Part shown: positions 1-7,993 of the stretch, one piece after another
Layout: every line of letters begins with the position of its first letter
Position numbering within the stretch: the first letter of the stretch is position 1
Origin: Hyphomicrobiales bacterium
GTDB lineage: Bacteria > Pseudomonadota > Alphaproteobacteria > Rhizobiales > Xanthobacteraceae
Assembly: GCA_003164375.1 (NCBI GenBank)
Contig: PLTE01000434.1
Location: forward strand, 130-19,222
Direction: 5' to 3'
Length of the DNA: 19,093 bases
Position numbers and translations under genes: made by a program
The notes under the pieces: model-generated
What the model saw: only the letters and a program-made list of their open reading frames with translations
Databases searched by the model: none
What the model was told of the DNA's origin: nothing

Positions 1-1309
1 CCACGATGGCCTCCATCAGCGCCTCGCGGACGTCCTCATGCTCGATCGCCTCGACCACTTCAGCGGCGAAGGCCTGAATCAGCAGCGCTTCGGCTTCCTT
101 TTCCGGAATGCCGCGCGCCATCAGATAGAATTTGAGTTCGTCATCGAGTGCCCCGGTCGTAGCGCCGTGACCGCACCGCACGTCGTCGGCGAAGATTTCG
201 AGTTCCGGCTTATGCACCGCCTCGGCGTACTCCGACAGCAGCAACGCCCGGGACATCATCTTCGCATCGGTTTCTTGTGCATCTGGCCGCACGATAATCT
301 TGCCCTGGAACACGCCATGGGCCTCGCCATCGAGCACCGACTTGAAGAGCTCGCGGCTCTGACAACCGCCGACCGCGTGATCCGCGACCAGGGTCGTATC
401 GACATGTTGGCGACCGGTGAGCAAATTCACGCCGCGGATATCGGCAACGGTATCTTCGCCGGCGAAGTGCAGGAACATCTGATTACGCACGACCGAACCG
501 CCGGTGATAAAGCTGAAATCGTTGAACTTGGCGCGGGCACCCAACGAGACCAACAAGCTTGCCACGTGGAGCGCGCCGGTTCCTTCATTGGTAAGCTTCA
601 CGTGATCGACGTGAGCATCGTCGCCTATGGCCAATTCGAGCGCAGTGTTGACTTGATAATCAGTGTCGACCGCACCTTCGTGGCTCTCGATCAACATCAC
701 CTGCGCACCCTTCTCGACGACGACGAGGGAACGCGTAAATATCGCCGCCGGCTCTGCGCCGACCGTAGCGAAGACGAGGTGAAGCGGCCGGCCGATGGCG
801 GTTCCGGCCGCAACGCGGATCACCGCTCCGTCGCCCATCAGCGCAGTGTTCACCTCGACGGCCGCGTCGCGAACTGCAACGACCTTGCCAAGATGCGAGA
901 CCACCATGGGATCGCCGGCTGCCAGCGCTTGCGCCATCGGCCGAATGGTCAGACCGGCTTCGAGATCGGCGAGGTCGGACAGATCGGCGACGAGCGTTCC
1001 ATCGACGAAGACAATTCGGCGGCAAGCGATGTTGCCCAACAGCCCGCCCATGCCGGCGGCATGCTTCTTCGCTTCGGCGCTTGGCGGATTCGGCAGTGGC
1101 TTCACGTCGCGCAGCAGCGTACGTAAGTCGGTATATTTCCACTCCTCGACGCGCCGGTGCGGCAGACCGACCGAAACAAACCGTTCGAACGCGGCCTCAC
1201 GCCAGGCCGTGACGTTGCCGTTGCCCGGCAGCGTCGGCTTTGCCGCCGAAAAGATATCGGCCAAGGCCAATTCGGCGGTGGTTTTCATCGGGCGCACATT
1301 TGCGTTCAT
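1..1309 (-). CDS. sufD: SufD, Fe-S cluster assembly scaffold subunit (3' end outside window)
   Basis: SufD pairs with SufB and the ATPase SufC in the cytoplasmic SufBCD complex that builds Fe-S clusters. The reverse-strand frame is open from an ATG at 1309 to the window edge, about 436 codons; family members are roughly 420-450 residues, so only the last few residues are missing. The N-terminus (MNANVRPMKTTAELALADIF, then RVEEWKYTDLR) and the C-terminal stretch with RCGHGATTGALDDELKFYLMARGIPEKEA are typical of SufD. The start lies 5 bp after the sufC stop, so the two are probably co-translated; an internal ATG seven codons in is possible. It is the last visible gene of a ferredoxin-sufB-sufC-sufD operon; a cysteine desulfurase (sufS) would be expected further left. 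Long plus-strand open frames over it are antisense shadows. Identification is confident. Confidence 0.93.
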   Translation of the reverse strand, partial: MNANVRPMKTTAELALADIFSAAKPTLPGNGNVTAWREAAFERFVSVGLPHRRVEEWKYTDLRTLLRDVKPLPNPPSAEAKKHAAGMGGLLGNIACRRIVFVDGTLVADLSDLADLEAGLTIRPMAQALAAGDPMVVSHLGKVVAVRDAAVEVNTALMGDGAVIRVAAGTAIGRPLHLVFATVGAEPAAIFTRSLVVVEKGAQVMLIESHEGAVDTDYQVNTALELAIGDDAHVDHVKLTNEGTGALHVASLLVSLGARAKFNDFSFITGGSVVRNQMFLHFAGEDTVADIRGVNLLTGRQHVDTTLVADHAVGGCQSRELFKSVLDGEAHGVFQGKIIVRPDAQETDAKMMSRALLLSEYAEAVHKPELEIFADDVRCGHGATTGALDDELKFYLMARGIPEKEAEALLIQAFAAEVVEAIEHEDVREALMEAIV

Positions 1310-1314
1310 GGCCG

Positions 1315-2073
1315 TTACGCCGCCTCGGATTGGTATTGCGCGTAGCCGGTGGCCTCGAGCTCCAGCGCAAGCTCCTTACCGCCCGTACGCACCACCCGAC
1401 CGGCCGAAAGCACGTGCACCACGTCCGGCACGATGTGGTTGAGGAGCCGCTGATAATGGGTGATGACGATGAACGCGCGCTTAGGCGAACGGAGGCGGTT
1501 GACGCCGTCGGAAACGACTTTGAGCGCGTCGATGTCGAGACCGGAATCGGTTTCGTCGAGCACGCAGAGCCGCGGCTCCAAGAGCGCCATCTGCAAAGTC
1601 TCGTTGCGCTTCTTCTCGCCGCCGGAAAAACCGACATTGAGCGGCCGGCGCAGCATTTCGGGATTGATGTCGAGTGTCGCCGCAATGTCGCGAACCCGCT
1701 TCATCAGGTCCGGCACGGACATCTCCTCCTGCCCGCGCTTCTTGCGTTGCGCATTGAAGGCAGTGCGCAAGAACGTCAAGGTGGCGACGCCCGGGATTTC
1801 CAGCGGATATTGAAATGCGAGAAAGAGGCCGCGGGCGGCACGCTCGTCGGGCTCCATCGCCATCATGTTGTCGCCTTCGAACAGCACCTCGCCGTCGGTC
1901 ACGTCGTAACCCGGCTTGCCGGCGAGCACGTAGGAGAGCGTCGATTTGCCTGCCCCGTTCGGGCCCATGATGGCGTGCACCCCGCCTTGGTCGACGACGA
2001 GGTCGAGACCGTTGAGGATCTTCTTGCCGCCAACCTCGACGTGCAGGTTCTTGATTTCCAAAAGAGGCTTCAT
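1315..2073 (-). CDS. sufC: SufC, ABC-type ATPase of the SufBCD complex
   Basis: This cytoplasmic ABC ATPase drives conformational change in the SufB-SufD scaffold during Fe-S cluster assembly. Visible motifs are Walker A GPNGAGKST (about residues 37-45), the ABC signature in FSGGEKKRNE and Walker B LCVLDETDSGLD, where the family has the same LDE(T/I)DSGLD form. At 252 residues it has the normal SufC length. The ATG at 2073 is preceded by an AGGA-type ribosome binding site. It lies 58 bp downstream of sufB and 5 bp upstream of sufD on the same strand, consistent with one transcript. No transmembrane domain is present, as expected for SufC rather than a transporter. Confidence is high. Confidence 0.97.
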   Translation of the reverse strand: MKPLLEIKNLHVEVGGKKILNGLDLVVDQGGVHAIMGPNGAGKSTLSYVLAGKPGYDVTDGEVLFEGDNMMAMEPDERAARGLFLAFQYPLEIPGVATLTFLRTAFNAQRKKRGQEEMSVPDLMKRVRDIAATLDINPEMLRRPLNVGFSGGEKKRNETLQMALLEPRLCVLDETDSGLDIDALKVVSDGVNRLRSPKRAFIVITHYQRLLNHIVPDVVHVLSAGRVVRTGGKELALELEATGYAQYQSEAA

Positions 2074-2131
2074 CGTCGGCTTCCTTCGCTCAGGTGTTCC
2101 GCGCGCTCATATTGTCCCGCTCGGCGCCGGT

Positions 2132-3613
2132 TCACCCGACACTTCCTTCAAGGCTGATTGAGATCAGCTTCTGCGCCTCGACCGCGAACTCCATCGGCAG
2201 TTGCTGCAAGACGTCTTTGACGAAGCCGTTAACAACGAGCGCGGTGGCCTCCTCGGCCGACATGCCGCGCTGGCGGCAGTAGAACAGCATCTCGTCGGAG
2301 ATTTTCGAAGTCGTTGCCTCGTGCTCGAACACCGTGGAGGAATTCTTCGCCTCCATGTATGGCACCGTGTGAGCGCCGCAGTGCGGTCCGATCAGCAGAC
2401 TGTCGCAGTTGGTGAAATTGCGTGTGCCGGTGGCGCGCCGATGCGAAGTGACGAGGCCGCGATAGGTGTTCTGGGAACGACCCGCCGCGATTCCCTTGGA
2501 AATAATCCGGCTCGTCGTATTGCGGCCGAGATGCAGCATCTTTGTGCCGGAATCGACCTGCTGCCGGCCGTTTGAAATCGCAATCGAGTAGAATTCGCCG
2601 CGCGAGTTGTCGCCGCGCAGGATGCAGCTCGGATATTTCCACGTGATAGCCGAACCGGTCTCGACCTGGGTCCATGAGATCTTGGCGTTGCGACCGCGGC
2701 AATCGCCCCGCTTGGTGACGAAATTGAAAATGCCGCCACGGCCCTCGGCGTCGCCCGGATACCAGTTTTGAACCGTGGAATATTTGATCTCCGCGTCATC
2801 GAGCGCGACCAGCTCGACAACGGCCGCATGGAGCTGGTTTTCGTCGCGCCGCGGCGCCGTGCAACCTTCCAGGTAGCTGACATAGGCTCCTTTGTCGGCG
2901 ATGATCAGCGTGCGTTCGAACTGTCCGGTTTTCTGCTCGTTGATGCGGAAATAGGTCGAGAGCTCCATGGGACAGCGCACGCCTTGCGGTACGTAGACGA
3001 ACGATCCGTCCGAGAACACCGCCGAGTTCAGCGTGGCGAAGAAATTATCGCTCGCCGGCACGACCGTGCCGAGATATTTTTTAACGAGTTCGGGATGGCT
3101 GCGCAGCGCCTCGGAGATCGGGCAGAAGATCACGCCGGCACGGGCCAGCTCTTCCTTGAAAGTCGTGGCGACCGAAACCGAATCGAACACTGCGTCCACG
3201 GCGATGCGCGACGTACCGGGCTCGCGCACCACGCCGGCGAGCGCCTCCTGCTCGCGCAACGGAATACCGAGCTTCTCATAGGTCCTGAGGATTTCCGGGT
3301 CGATTTCGTCGAGCGATTTCGGCGCCGCCTTGCTTTTCGGTGCGGCATAGTAATAGAGATCCTGATAGTCGATCGGCGGATAGTCGACGCGCGCCCAGCT
3401 CGGCTCGCTCATGGTGAGCCAGCGGCGATAGGCTTCGAGCCGCCAGGCCAACATCCATTCCGGCTCGCTCTTCTTCGCCGAGATGAAGCGGACGATGTCT
3501 TCGCTCAGGCCCTTCGGAGCCTTGTCGGATTCGATGTCGGTGACAAACCCGTATTTGTATTGGTCAACCTCGATGAGGCGCACCTGCTCGACGGTTTCTT
3601 GTACAGCAGGCAT
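2132..3613 (-). CDS. sufB: SufB, Fe-S cluster assembly scaffold
   Basis: SufB is the core scaffold of SufBCD, on which nascent clusters form. The 493-residue product carries typical SufB stretches: KYGFVTDIESDKAPKGLSED near the N-terminus, VPQGVRCPMELSTYFRIN, YLEGCTAPRRDENQLHAAVVEL, and EHEATTSKISDEMLFYCRQRG near the C-terminus; the cysteine in the last stretch lies in the region of the functionally important SufB cysteine. The frame stays open to 3838, but the ATG at 3613 is chosen because a GGAGGT ribosome binding site precedes it and family similarity begins there; the upstream extension only reads through the ferredoxin gene out of frame. It follows the ferredoxin gene by 56 bp and precedes sufC by 58 bp. 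The tandem NifA sites upstream of the ferredoxin suggest that this Suf system serves nitrogenase maturation; no nifU or nifS is visible. Confidence 0.96.
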   Translation of the reverse strand: MPAVQETVEQVRLIEVDQYKYGFVTDIESDKAPKGLSEDIVRFISAKKSEPEWMLAWRLEAYRRWLTMSEPSWARVDYPPIDYQDLYYYAAPKSKAAPKSLDEIDPEILRTYEKLGIPLREQEALAGVVREPGTSRIAVDAVFDSVSVATTFKEELARAGVIFCPISEALRSHPELVKKYLGTVVPASDNFFATLNSAVFSDGSFVYVPQGVRCPMELSTYFRINEQKTGQFERTLIIADKGAYVSYLEGCTAPRRDENQLHAAVVELVALDDAEIKYSTVQNWYPGDAEGRGGIFNFVTKRGDCRGRNAKISWTQVETGSAITWKYPSCILRGDNSRGEFYSIAISNGRQQVDSGTKMLHLGRNTTSRIISKGIAAGRSQNTYRGLVTSHRRATGTRNFTNCDSLLIGPHCGAHTVPYMEAKNSSTVFEHEATTSKISDEMLFYCRQRGMSAEEATALVVNGFVKDVLQQLPMEFAVEAQKLISISLEGSVG

Positions 3614-3669
3614 TGGGACCTCCGCTCGCGATCTCGCATCAGACCGCGCGCTGTGAATGTTCGCACCGT

Positions 3670-3864
3670 TCAGGCAGGCACACAGGTGTCGGGCACCGGG
3701 CAAATGACGGCACATTGCGGCGTGTCGAAATGCCCCTCGCACTGCGTGCATTTTTTGGGATCGATGATGTAGACATCGCCTTTGAGGCGAATGGCGGCGT
3801 TGGGGCAGTCGAATTCGCAAGCGCCGCACACCGTGCATTGCGAGGCGACGATTTTGTAGGCCAT
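3670..3864 (-). CDS. fdxN: 2[4Fe-4S] ferredoxin of the nif-associated FdxN type
   Basis: This is a small cytoplasmic electron carrier, 64 residues. The first cluster motif is CTVCGACEFDC (Cys 10, 13, 16, 20, with Pro 21). The second has a wide spacing, Cys 39-x2-Cys 42-x8-Cys 51-x3-Cys 55-Pro, the pattern of nif-linked ferredoxins such as FdxN; an extra cysteine lies at 61. Such proteins donate electrons to nitrogenase reductase or to nif maturation enzymes. The start at 3864 (MAYKIV) is chosen for the AGGAG ribosome binding site and family similarity; the frame extends upstream to 3936 but crosses the predicted sigma-54 promoter. It is the first gene of the operon with sufBCD. The symbol is by family resemblance; orthology to a specific fdxN was not tested. 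Confidence 0.9.
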   Translation of the reverse strand: MAYKIVASQCTVCGACEFDCPNAAIRLKGDVYIIDPKKCTQCEGHFDTPQCAVICPVPDTCVPA

Positions 3865-3913
3865 CTGAGAGCTCCTGAGCGGCGCGTGAGCGATGCCGGT
3901 CAGCATCCCCCTT

Positions 3914-3928
3914 TCAAGCGCCGTGCCA
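3914..3928 (-). promoter_or_regulatory. Candidate sigma-54 promoter of the ferredoxin-sufBCD operon
   Basis: Reading on the minus strand, TGGCACG-GCGC-TTGA matches the sigma-54 consensus TGGCACG-N4-TTGC except for the last base of the -12 element (A instead of C). The predicted transcription start is near 3902, about 38 nt before the ferredoxin ATG. Two NifA activator sites lie 80-110 bp upstream, the usual distance. The -24 half is perfect; the -12 deviation is the weak point. Confidence 0.6.
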
Positions 3929-3982
3929 GAAGCCAAGCATCTGATTTATAATGACTATTTGATAGCCGGGGCAGACGGAACG

Positions 3983-3998
3983 TGTCGCGCCCCCGACA
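3983..3998. promoter_or_regulatory. NifA upstream activator site 1 (ferredoxin-suf operon)
   Basis: A perfect TGT-N10-ACA palindrome, TGTCGCGCCCCCGACA, lies about 88 bp upstream of the predicted start of ferredoxin-suf transcription. It is one of a tandem pair placed just after the nifA stop codon. Confidence 0.75.
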
Positions 3999-4001
3999 AC
4001 G

Positions 4002-4017
4002 TGTCGCAAGTGCGACA
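4002..4017. promoter_or_regulatory. NifA upstream activator site 2 (ferredoxin-suf operon)
   Basis: A second perfect TGT-N10-ACA site, TGTCGCAAGTGCGACA, starts 3 bp after the first ends (19 bp centre to centre) and lies 8 bp beyond the nifA stop codon. Tandem sites suggest cooperative NifA binding, which could offset the imperfect -12 element. Confidence 0.77.
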
Positions 4018-4024
4018 GTCGCTA

Positions 4025-5767
4025 TTAGAACCGCTTGATATCGATGCCGTGCTTTTTCAGCGCGTAACCGATCTGGCGCGGCGTCAGGCCGAGAATGCGC
4101 GCGGCTTTGGCCTGAACCCAGCCGGCTCGCTCCATTGCCTCGGTTAAACGATCGCGTTCGGGGATCGGCGCGCCGATCGCCGCGTCCCCATTGACCGGCA
4201 CCGCCGTCGAATCGGCAGGCGACCTACTTGGCGTAGGGGCCGCGCGGGGCGCATCACGCGCAGCCGGCGGCATTATCGGCAGCAGGATCTCCGGCAGCGA
4301 CCGCTGCGCCGCAGAGTCCGAGCGACCTTTCCAGAGCATCGCGGAGAGACATTGATTGTGTCGACAGGCAAAGTCGTCCATCATGATCGACGACCCCTGC
4401 GCCATCGTCGCAGTCCGCTGAACGCAATTTTCAAGTTCGCGCACATTGCCGGGGAATCCACAGCCCATCAACACTTCGATCGCATCGGCGTCCAACACCA
4501 AACTGCGGTCATTCTCGCTGTTGAAGCGTTTGAGGAACGCATTCGCAAGCAGCGGAATATCGCTGCGCCGGTCGCGCAGCGGCGGCATCAGCACCGGCAC
4601 CACGCTGATCCGATAATAGAGATCGGCACGAAATTCGTTGCGCGCAACCGCTTCTTCGAGGTTCTTGTTCGTCGCCGCGACGACGCGAACATCCACTTTG
4701 ATCGTGTGGTTACCACCGACGCGCTCAAATTCCTGTTCCTGCAGCACGCGCAGGAGTTTGGCCTGAAAAGCAGGAGATATTTCGCCGATTTCGTCAAGAA
4801 AAAGCGTGCCCTTGTCGGCAAGCTCGAAACGTCCCTTGCGGGTATTGATGGCGCCGGTGAACGCCCCCTTTTCATGACCGAACAGTTCCGATTCAAGCAC
4901 CGATTCCGGCAATGCTGCACAGTTGATCTTTATGAACGGGCCTTTGGCCCGCGGCGACAATTCGTGAATGGCCTTGGCGATGAGTTCCTTGCCGGTCCCT
5001 GACTCACCGCGAAGCAGCACGGGGGCGTGCGATTTTGCGATGATCGCTATCTTATCGAGCAGCGACCGGATCGCCGCGCTGTCGCCGATGATGCCGTCGA
5101 TACGAGCCTTCTTACGCTCGCGCACCGGCTTGAATTCCGACAGCTCCTTCTGCAGGCGATGGCTCTCGGCCATAAGACGCTCGCGGTCGCGCGCGACCAG
5201 ACGATGAAGCTGCACGGTCTGGCCGATCAGATTGGCGATCATCGTGAGAAAACGCACGTCGGAATCGAGCCTAAACACCGACCGGTCATCCCAGATCCGG
5301 TCGATGGTCAATGTGCCAACGACTCGCGAACTGATGTGAATCGGCACTCCGATAAAGGAAACCTTGGTGTCCGCCGCGGCATCGAGTGCAGCCGCGTCGG
5401 CAGCGGTGAACAGCGGGTGCGTTGCGACATTCTCGGCGACCAATGGAACTGCGGTCGCCACAATTTGACCAATTGCCTTCTCCGGTAGCCGCGCCCGGTA
5501 GCGGCCGTCGCTACCCTCGTTCCAACCGGCGCCGACCGTAATGTCCGGTATGCCGTCGTCCGCCAAAAGCGAAATAACGCCGTGGCGCATCTGCATGAAC
5601 GAAGACATCACGTTGACGACGTTCGAGAGCGTGATCTCAAGACGCGCCGGGCTGTTGAGAATTTTCGAGAGCTCGTAAATGCCTGTAAGCGCGATCTCGC
5701 TCATCGGCAGAGGTGGAACGCGCGAATGAGATTCCCTGAGGGACGCTCGTGCTTCAGCTTGGACCAT
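4025..5767 (-). CDS. nifA: NifA, sigma-54-dependent activator of nif genes
   Basis: NifA binds TGT-N10-ACA sites and drives sigma-54 RNA polymerase at nif promoters. The domains, numbered from the ATG at 5767 (580 residues), are an N-terminal GAF domain (about 25-190), an AAA+ domain with Walker A GESGTGKE (254-261), the sigma-54 contact loop GAFTGA (301-306) and DEIGE (325-329), and a C-terminal helix-turn-helix ending KKHGIDIKRF. Cys 436, 448, 468 and 473 form C-x11-C-x19-C-x4-C, the interdomain motif of oxygen-sensitive rhizobial NifA. The frame is open to an ATG at 5863, but a sigma-54 promoter at 5838-5852 predicts transcription starting near 5826, downstream of that ATG. The ATG at 5767 has GGAG upstream and is preferred; 5821 is a third option with almost no leader. 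fixR lies upstream on the same strand. Confidence 0.96.
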   Translation of the reverse strand: MVQAEARASLRESHSRVPPLPMSEIALTGIYELSKILNSPARLEITLSNVVNVMSSFMQMRHGVISLLADDGIPDITVGAGWNEGSDGRYRARLPEKAIGQIVATAVPLVAENVATHPLFTAADAAALDAAADTKVSFIGVPIHISSRVVGTLTIDRIWDDRSVFRLDSDVRFLTMIANLIGQTVQLHRLVARDRERLMAESHRLQKELSEFKPVRERKKARIDGIIGDSAAIRSLLDKIAIIAKSHAPVLLRGESGTGKELIAKAIHELSPRAKGPFIKINCAALPESVLESELFGHEKGAFTGAINTRKGRFELADKGTLFLDEIGEISPAFQAKLLRVLQEQEFERVGGNHTIKVDVRVVAATNKNLEEAVARNEFRADLYYRISVVPVLMPPLRDRRSDIPLLANAFLKRFNSENDRSLVLDADAIEVLMGCGFPGNVRELENCVQRTATMAQGSSIMMDDFACRHNQCLSAMLWKGRSDSAAQRSLPEILLPIMPPAARDAPRAAPTPSRSPADSTAVPVNGDAAIGAPIPERDRLTEAMERAGWVQAKAARILGLTPRQIGYALKKHGIDIKRF

Positions 5768-5837
5768 GGTGTCATCTCCATCGCCCTTGGTGTTCCTGCC
5801 CCTATTTTCGTTGCTGCTCATTCTGATCGAAAACCCA

Positions 5838-5852
5838 GCAAAAGTCGTGCCT
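5838..5852 (-). promoter_or_regulatory. Candidate sigma-54 promoter directly upstream of nifA
   Basis: On the minus strand the site reads AGGCACG-ACTT-TTGCT. It has the invariant GG-N10-GC and differs from TGGCACG-N4-TTGC only at the first base. Transcription would start near 5826, giving a leader of about 60 nt to the nifA ATG at 5767. No TGT-N10-ACA site was found in the fixR-nifA gap, so the activator is unclear; NifA bound upstream of fixR or another enhancer-binding protein could act. Confidence 0.6.
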
Positions 5853-5973
5853 ACAATAAGCACACGCTGCCGATCAAATGATCCGCAATTGGCGCTTTTT
5901 TGTTCCGCGTCATGATTGCGGCGAATTTCTTACCGTGAGCAGAATTACCTCCGTCGGCATTTCAAGCCGGTGC

Positions 5974-6000
5974 GATTAACCGCATTTACCTCGGCTAATC
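5974..6000 (-). terminator. Hairpin just after fixR (possible terminator or processing site)
   Basis: In the minus-strand RNA, GATTAGCCG pairs with CGGUUAAUC (9 bp, one G-U) around a 9-nt loop, beginning 5 nt after the fixR stop. No U-run follows, so it is not a canonical intrinsic terminator. It separates fixR from the internal nifA promoter. Confidence 0.35.
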
Positions 6001-6005
6001 CGCCG

Positions 6006-6839
6006 CTAGACGTGTTGTCCGCCGTTGATCTGAATTTCCTCGCCGGTAACGTAGCTCGCCGCATCGGAGCATAGAAAATAGATAACCCGCGCAACCTCTT
6101 CGGGCTTTCCGATCCGACGCATCGGAATCTCGGGAGCGAGCCGCGCTTCCGTTTCAGCCGACAGGATGTGAGTCTTTATTTCGCCCGGCGCAATGGCGTT
6201 CACGCGAATTCCGTGGGGTGCAAAGTCGTGCGCCATCTCGCGCGTCAAACAGCCGAGCGCTGCTTTCGACGTCGCATAGGCCGTCCCGGCGAACGGGTGA
6301 ACGCGCGAGCCGACAATCGACGTCACGTTGACCACCGCGCCGAGCCCGGCCTTGAGCTCCTCGAATAGCCCGCGGGCGAGAAGAATGGGCGCGAGAAAGT
6401 TCACGTCGAACACATTCATCCAGGTGTCCACAGGCGTCGTGAGCGAGCTGAGCCGACCGCCGTCGATGCTCTTGGGCGAAAACCCGGCATTGTTAACAAG
6501 CGCATGTAGAGGTAGCCCGGTAAGCCGCGCTTTGATGTCCTCGATCGCGCGCGCTACGTCGAGGCGATCACCGAGATCGACCTGCACGTGGTCGATCGAT
6601 CCGGCGTCCCAAGGACACACGCCGCTATCGAAGGGCTGACGCGAACAGGTAATGATGCGCCAACCGGCGTCCGAGAACAGCTTCACAGTCGCATGGCCGA
6701 TACCGCGCGAAGCGCCGGTCAGTACCATGGTCTTCGGCGAGGATAACGCGTTGCGGACGCCCAAGCCCTCATTGTGGAACGGGCATAAGGCCGCTTCAGC
6801 GACCAGAGAGTTCGCCGGAGGCGCAGCAAGCTCGGTCAT
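6006..6839 (-). CDS. fixR: FixR, short-chain dehydrogenase/reductase encoded upstream of nifA
   Basis: This is a classical short-chain dehydrogenase/reductase of 277 residues with an extra N-terminal segment of about 35 residues. Visible motifs are the NAD(P)-binding TGASRGIG (41-48), NNAG (116-119), the serine region NVTSIVGS (171-178), catalytic Tyr 188 and Lys 192 in YATSK, and the C-terminal SYVTGEEIQINGGQ. In Bradyrhizobium an SDR called fixR is co-transcribed with nifA; its substrate is unknown and it is not essential for fixation. Position, length and N-terminal extension fit that protein. The ATG at 6839 has AGGA upstream. A sigma-54 promoter and NifA site lie upstream, implying NifA autoactivation as for the known fixR-nifA operon. 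The SDR family is certain; the fixR name rests on context. Confidence 0.88.
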   Translation of the reverse strand: MTELAAPPANSLVAEAALCPFHNEGLGVRNALSSPKTMVLTGASRGIGHATVKLFSDAGWRIITCSRQPFDSGVCPWDAGSIDHVQVDLGDRLDVARAIEDIKARLTGLPLHALVNNAGFSPKSIDGGRLSSLTTPVDTWMNVFDVNFLAPILLARGLFEELKAGLGAVVNVTSIVGSRVHPFAGTAYATSKAALGCLTREMAHDFAPHGIRVNAIAPGEIKTHILSAETEARLAPEIPMRRIGKPEEVARVIYFLCSDAASYVTGEEIQINGGQHV

Positions 6840-6930
6840 CGATCATCCTAAGCGGCACGGAGGCCTACCATCGCGGTGACACGGTGCGAGCGGCGGTCCG
6901 CGATAGACACGTCAGCCGACATCTGCCATC

Positions 6931-6945
6931 GCAAGATCGGTGCCG
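6931..6945 (-). promoter_or_regulatory. Sigma-54 promoter of fixR(-nifA)
   Basis: On the minus strand the site reads CGGCACC-GATC-TTGC, with GG-N10-GC intact and two mismatches to TGGCACG-N4-TTGC. Transcription would start near 6919, about 80 nt before the fixR ATG. A NifA site lies about 105 bp upstream. Confidence 0.68.
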
Positions 6946-7017
6946 CATGAAAAAGCGTAATCGATTCAATAGCCATTTTGACGCTAGGCGACGAGCCGAC
7001 TGCGCCGATCCCAAGAT

Positions 7018-7033
7018 TGTCGCAAAGCCGACA
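7018..7033. promoter_or_regulatory. NifA upstream activator site in the fixR-draT gap
   Basis: TGT-N10-ACA with extended symmetry: TTGTCG and CGACAA arms surround it. Its distance to the fixR sigma-54 promoter fits enhancer activation. It also lies upstream of draT on the other strand, but no GG-N10-GC promoter was found facing draT. Confidence 0.75.
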
Positions 7034-7125
7034 ATGGGTTTCCGGTGCCCGCGTTTACCTCCGCCGACATCGTGTCGGTTGCAAAGATTGTAGAGCCCGG
7101 CCTCAGTTGAGGATATGACGAGTGC

Positions 7126-7977
7126 ATGACGGGGACGCTGGAAAAAACAAGACTGTACGACCGGCGCGGCGTCGGACATTCGATTAATCTCGTGGGCGTG
7201 CCGACGGACTTGCTGGCCAGCTGCGCTTTCAACGACCATCCGACGCCGCTGCATATTTCGGGCGTCCGCGAAATGAACAGAAACTTGTTCGAAATGCTGG
7301 CTCGCGCCTCCGACTTGGCCGACGCGGGCGAAGCCTTCGCCAATTACATGATGGCGATGTTCGGCATCGATCCTGAGCAGCGTGAGGACGCGCCCCATCA
7401 AGCTACTGGCGCCAAGCGCCGGCGCTATCGCTCTTCGTTCCTGCGATTGATCAAAGGCTGGGGATACGACAGCAACGGCCCGGAGGGAGCCGTGCTCAAG
7501 GGCTGGGCGGAAAGCCGCTTCGGCATATTCCCGACCTTTCATAAAGAGATCATCCAACGCATTTCCAGCGGTGCCTGGACCACCTATGTGGAAGAAAAGA
7601 TGTCGAGCCGTTTCCACAACAACTCTATCTATGTTCAGCTCGACCTGCTTTTCGAATTCTGCCAATGGGCGCTGCGGTGTTTCGTCATGCCACAGCAAAG
7701 CCACTTGACGCTGTATCGGGGAATTAACTCATTCGATGAGCATCAGATCGTGGAGCGCATCGACAAGCACGCCGTGGTGATGCGGCTTAACAACCTGACC
7801 TCTTTTTCGTCCGATCGCGACACTGCCGGTTGCTTCGGCGATACCATTCTTACGGCGCGGATTCCGGTCAGCAAGATCGCGTTTTTCAATGGCTTGTTGT
7901 CCATCCACCCGCTGAAAGGCGAAGGCGAATATCTGGTCATCGGGGGCGAATGCCGGGTGATCGCCAGTTATTTTTGA
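7126..7977 (+). CDS. draT: DraT, NAD+-dinitrogen-reductase ADP-D-ribosyltransferase
   Basis: DraT transfers ADP-ribose from NAD+ to an arginine of the NifH dimer, switching nitrogenase off when ammonium appears or energy falls. The 283-residue product begins with the family hallmark YDRRGVGHSINLVGVPTDLLASCAFND. It contains elements compatible with the R-S-E class of ADP-ribosyltransferases: Arg in LYRGIN, the Ser-rich strand LTSFSSD and Glu in EGEYLV near the C-terminus. The target arginine is present in the nifH of this window (Arg 102, in CAGRGVIT). draG follows after 16 bp, so the two form an operon. A GAGG element lies about 13 nt before the ATG, somewhat far. The promoter is not identified; no sigma-54 site faces this gene. 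Confidence 0.97.
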   Translation: MTGTLEKTRLYDRRGVGHSINLVGVPTDLLASCAFNDHPTPLHISGVREMNRNLFEMLARASDLADAGEAFANYMMAMFGIDPEQREDAPHQATGAKRRRYRSSFLRLIKGWGYDSNGPEGAVLKGWAESRFGIFPTFHKEIIQRISSGAWTTYVEEKMSSRFHNNSIYVQLDLLFEFCQWALRCFVMPQQSHLTLYRGINSFDEHQIVERIDKHAVVMRLNNLTSFSSDRDTAGCFGDTILTARIPVSKIAFFNGLLSIHPLKGEGEYLVIGGECRVIASYF

Positions 7978-7993
7978 CGAGGACTCACCGAGG

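Noticed and set aside
38..1126. 362-codon plus-strand open frame at the left edge
   Set aside because: The opposite strand encodes SufD throughout; the plus-strand product shows no family features.
7034..7125. Possible sigma-54 promoter facing draT
   Set aside because: Every GG in the interval was checked for GC ten bases later and none fits.
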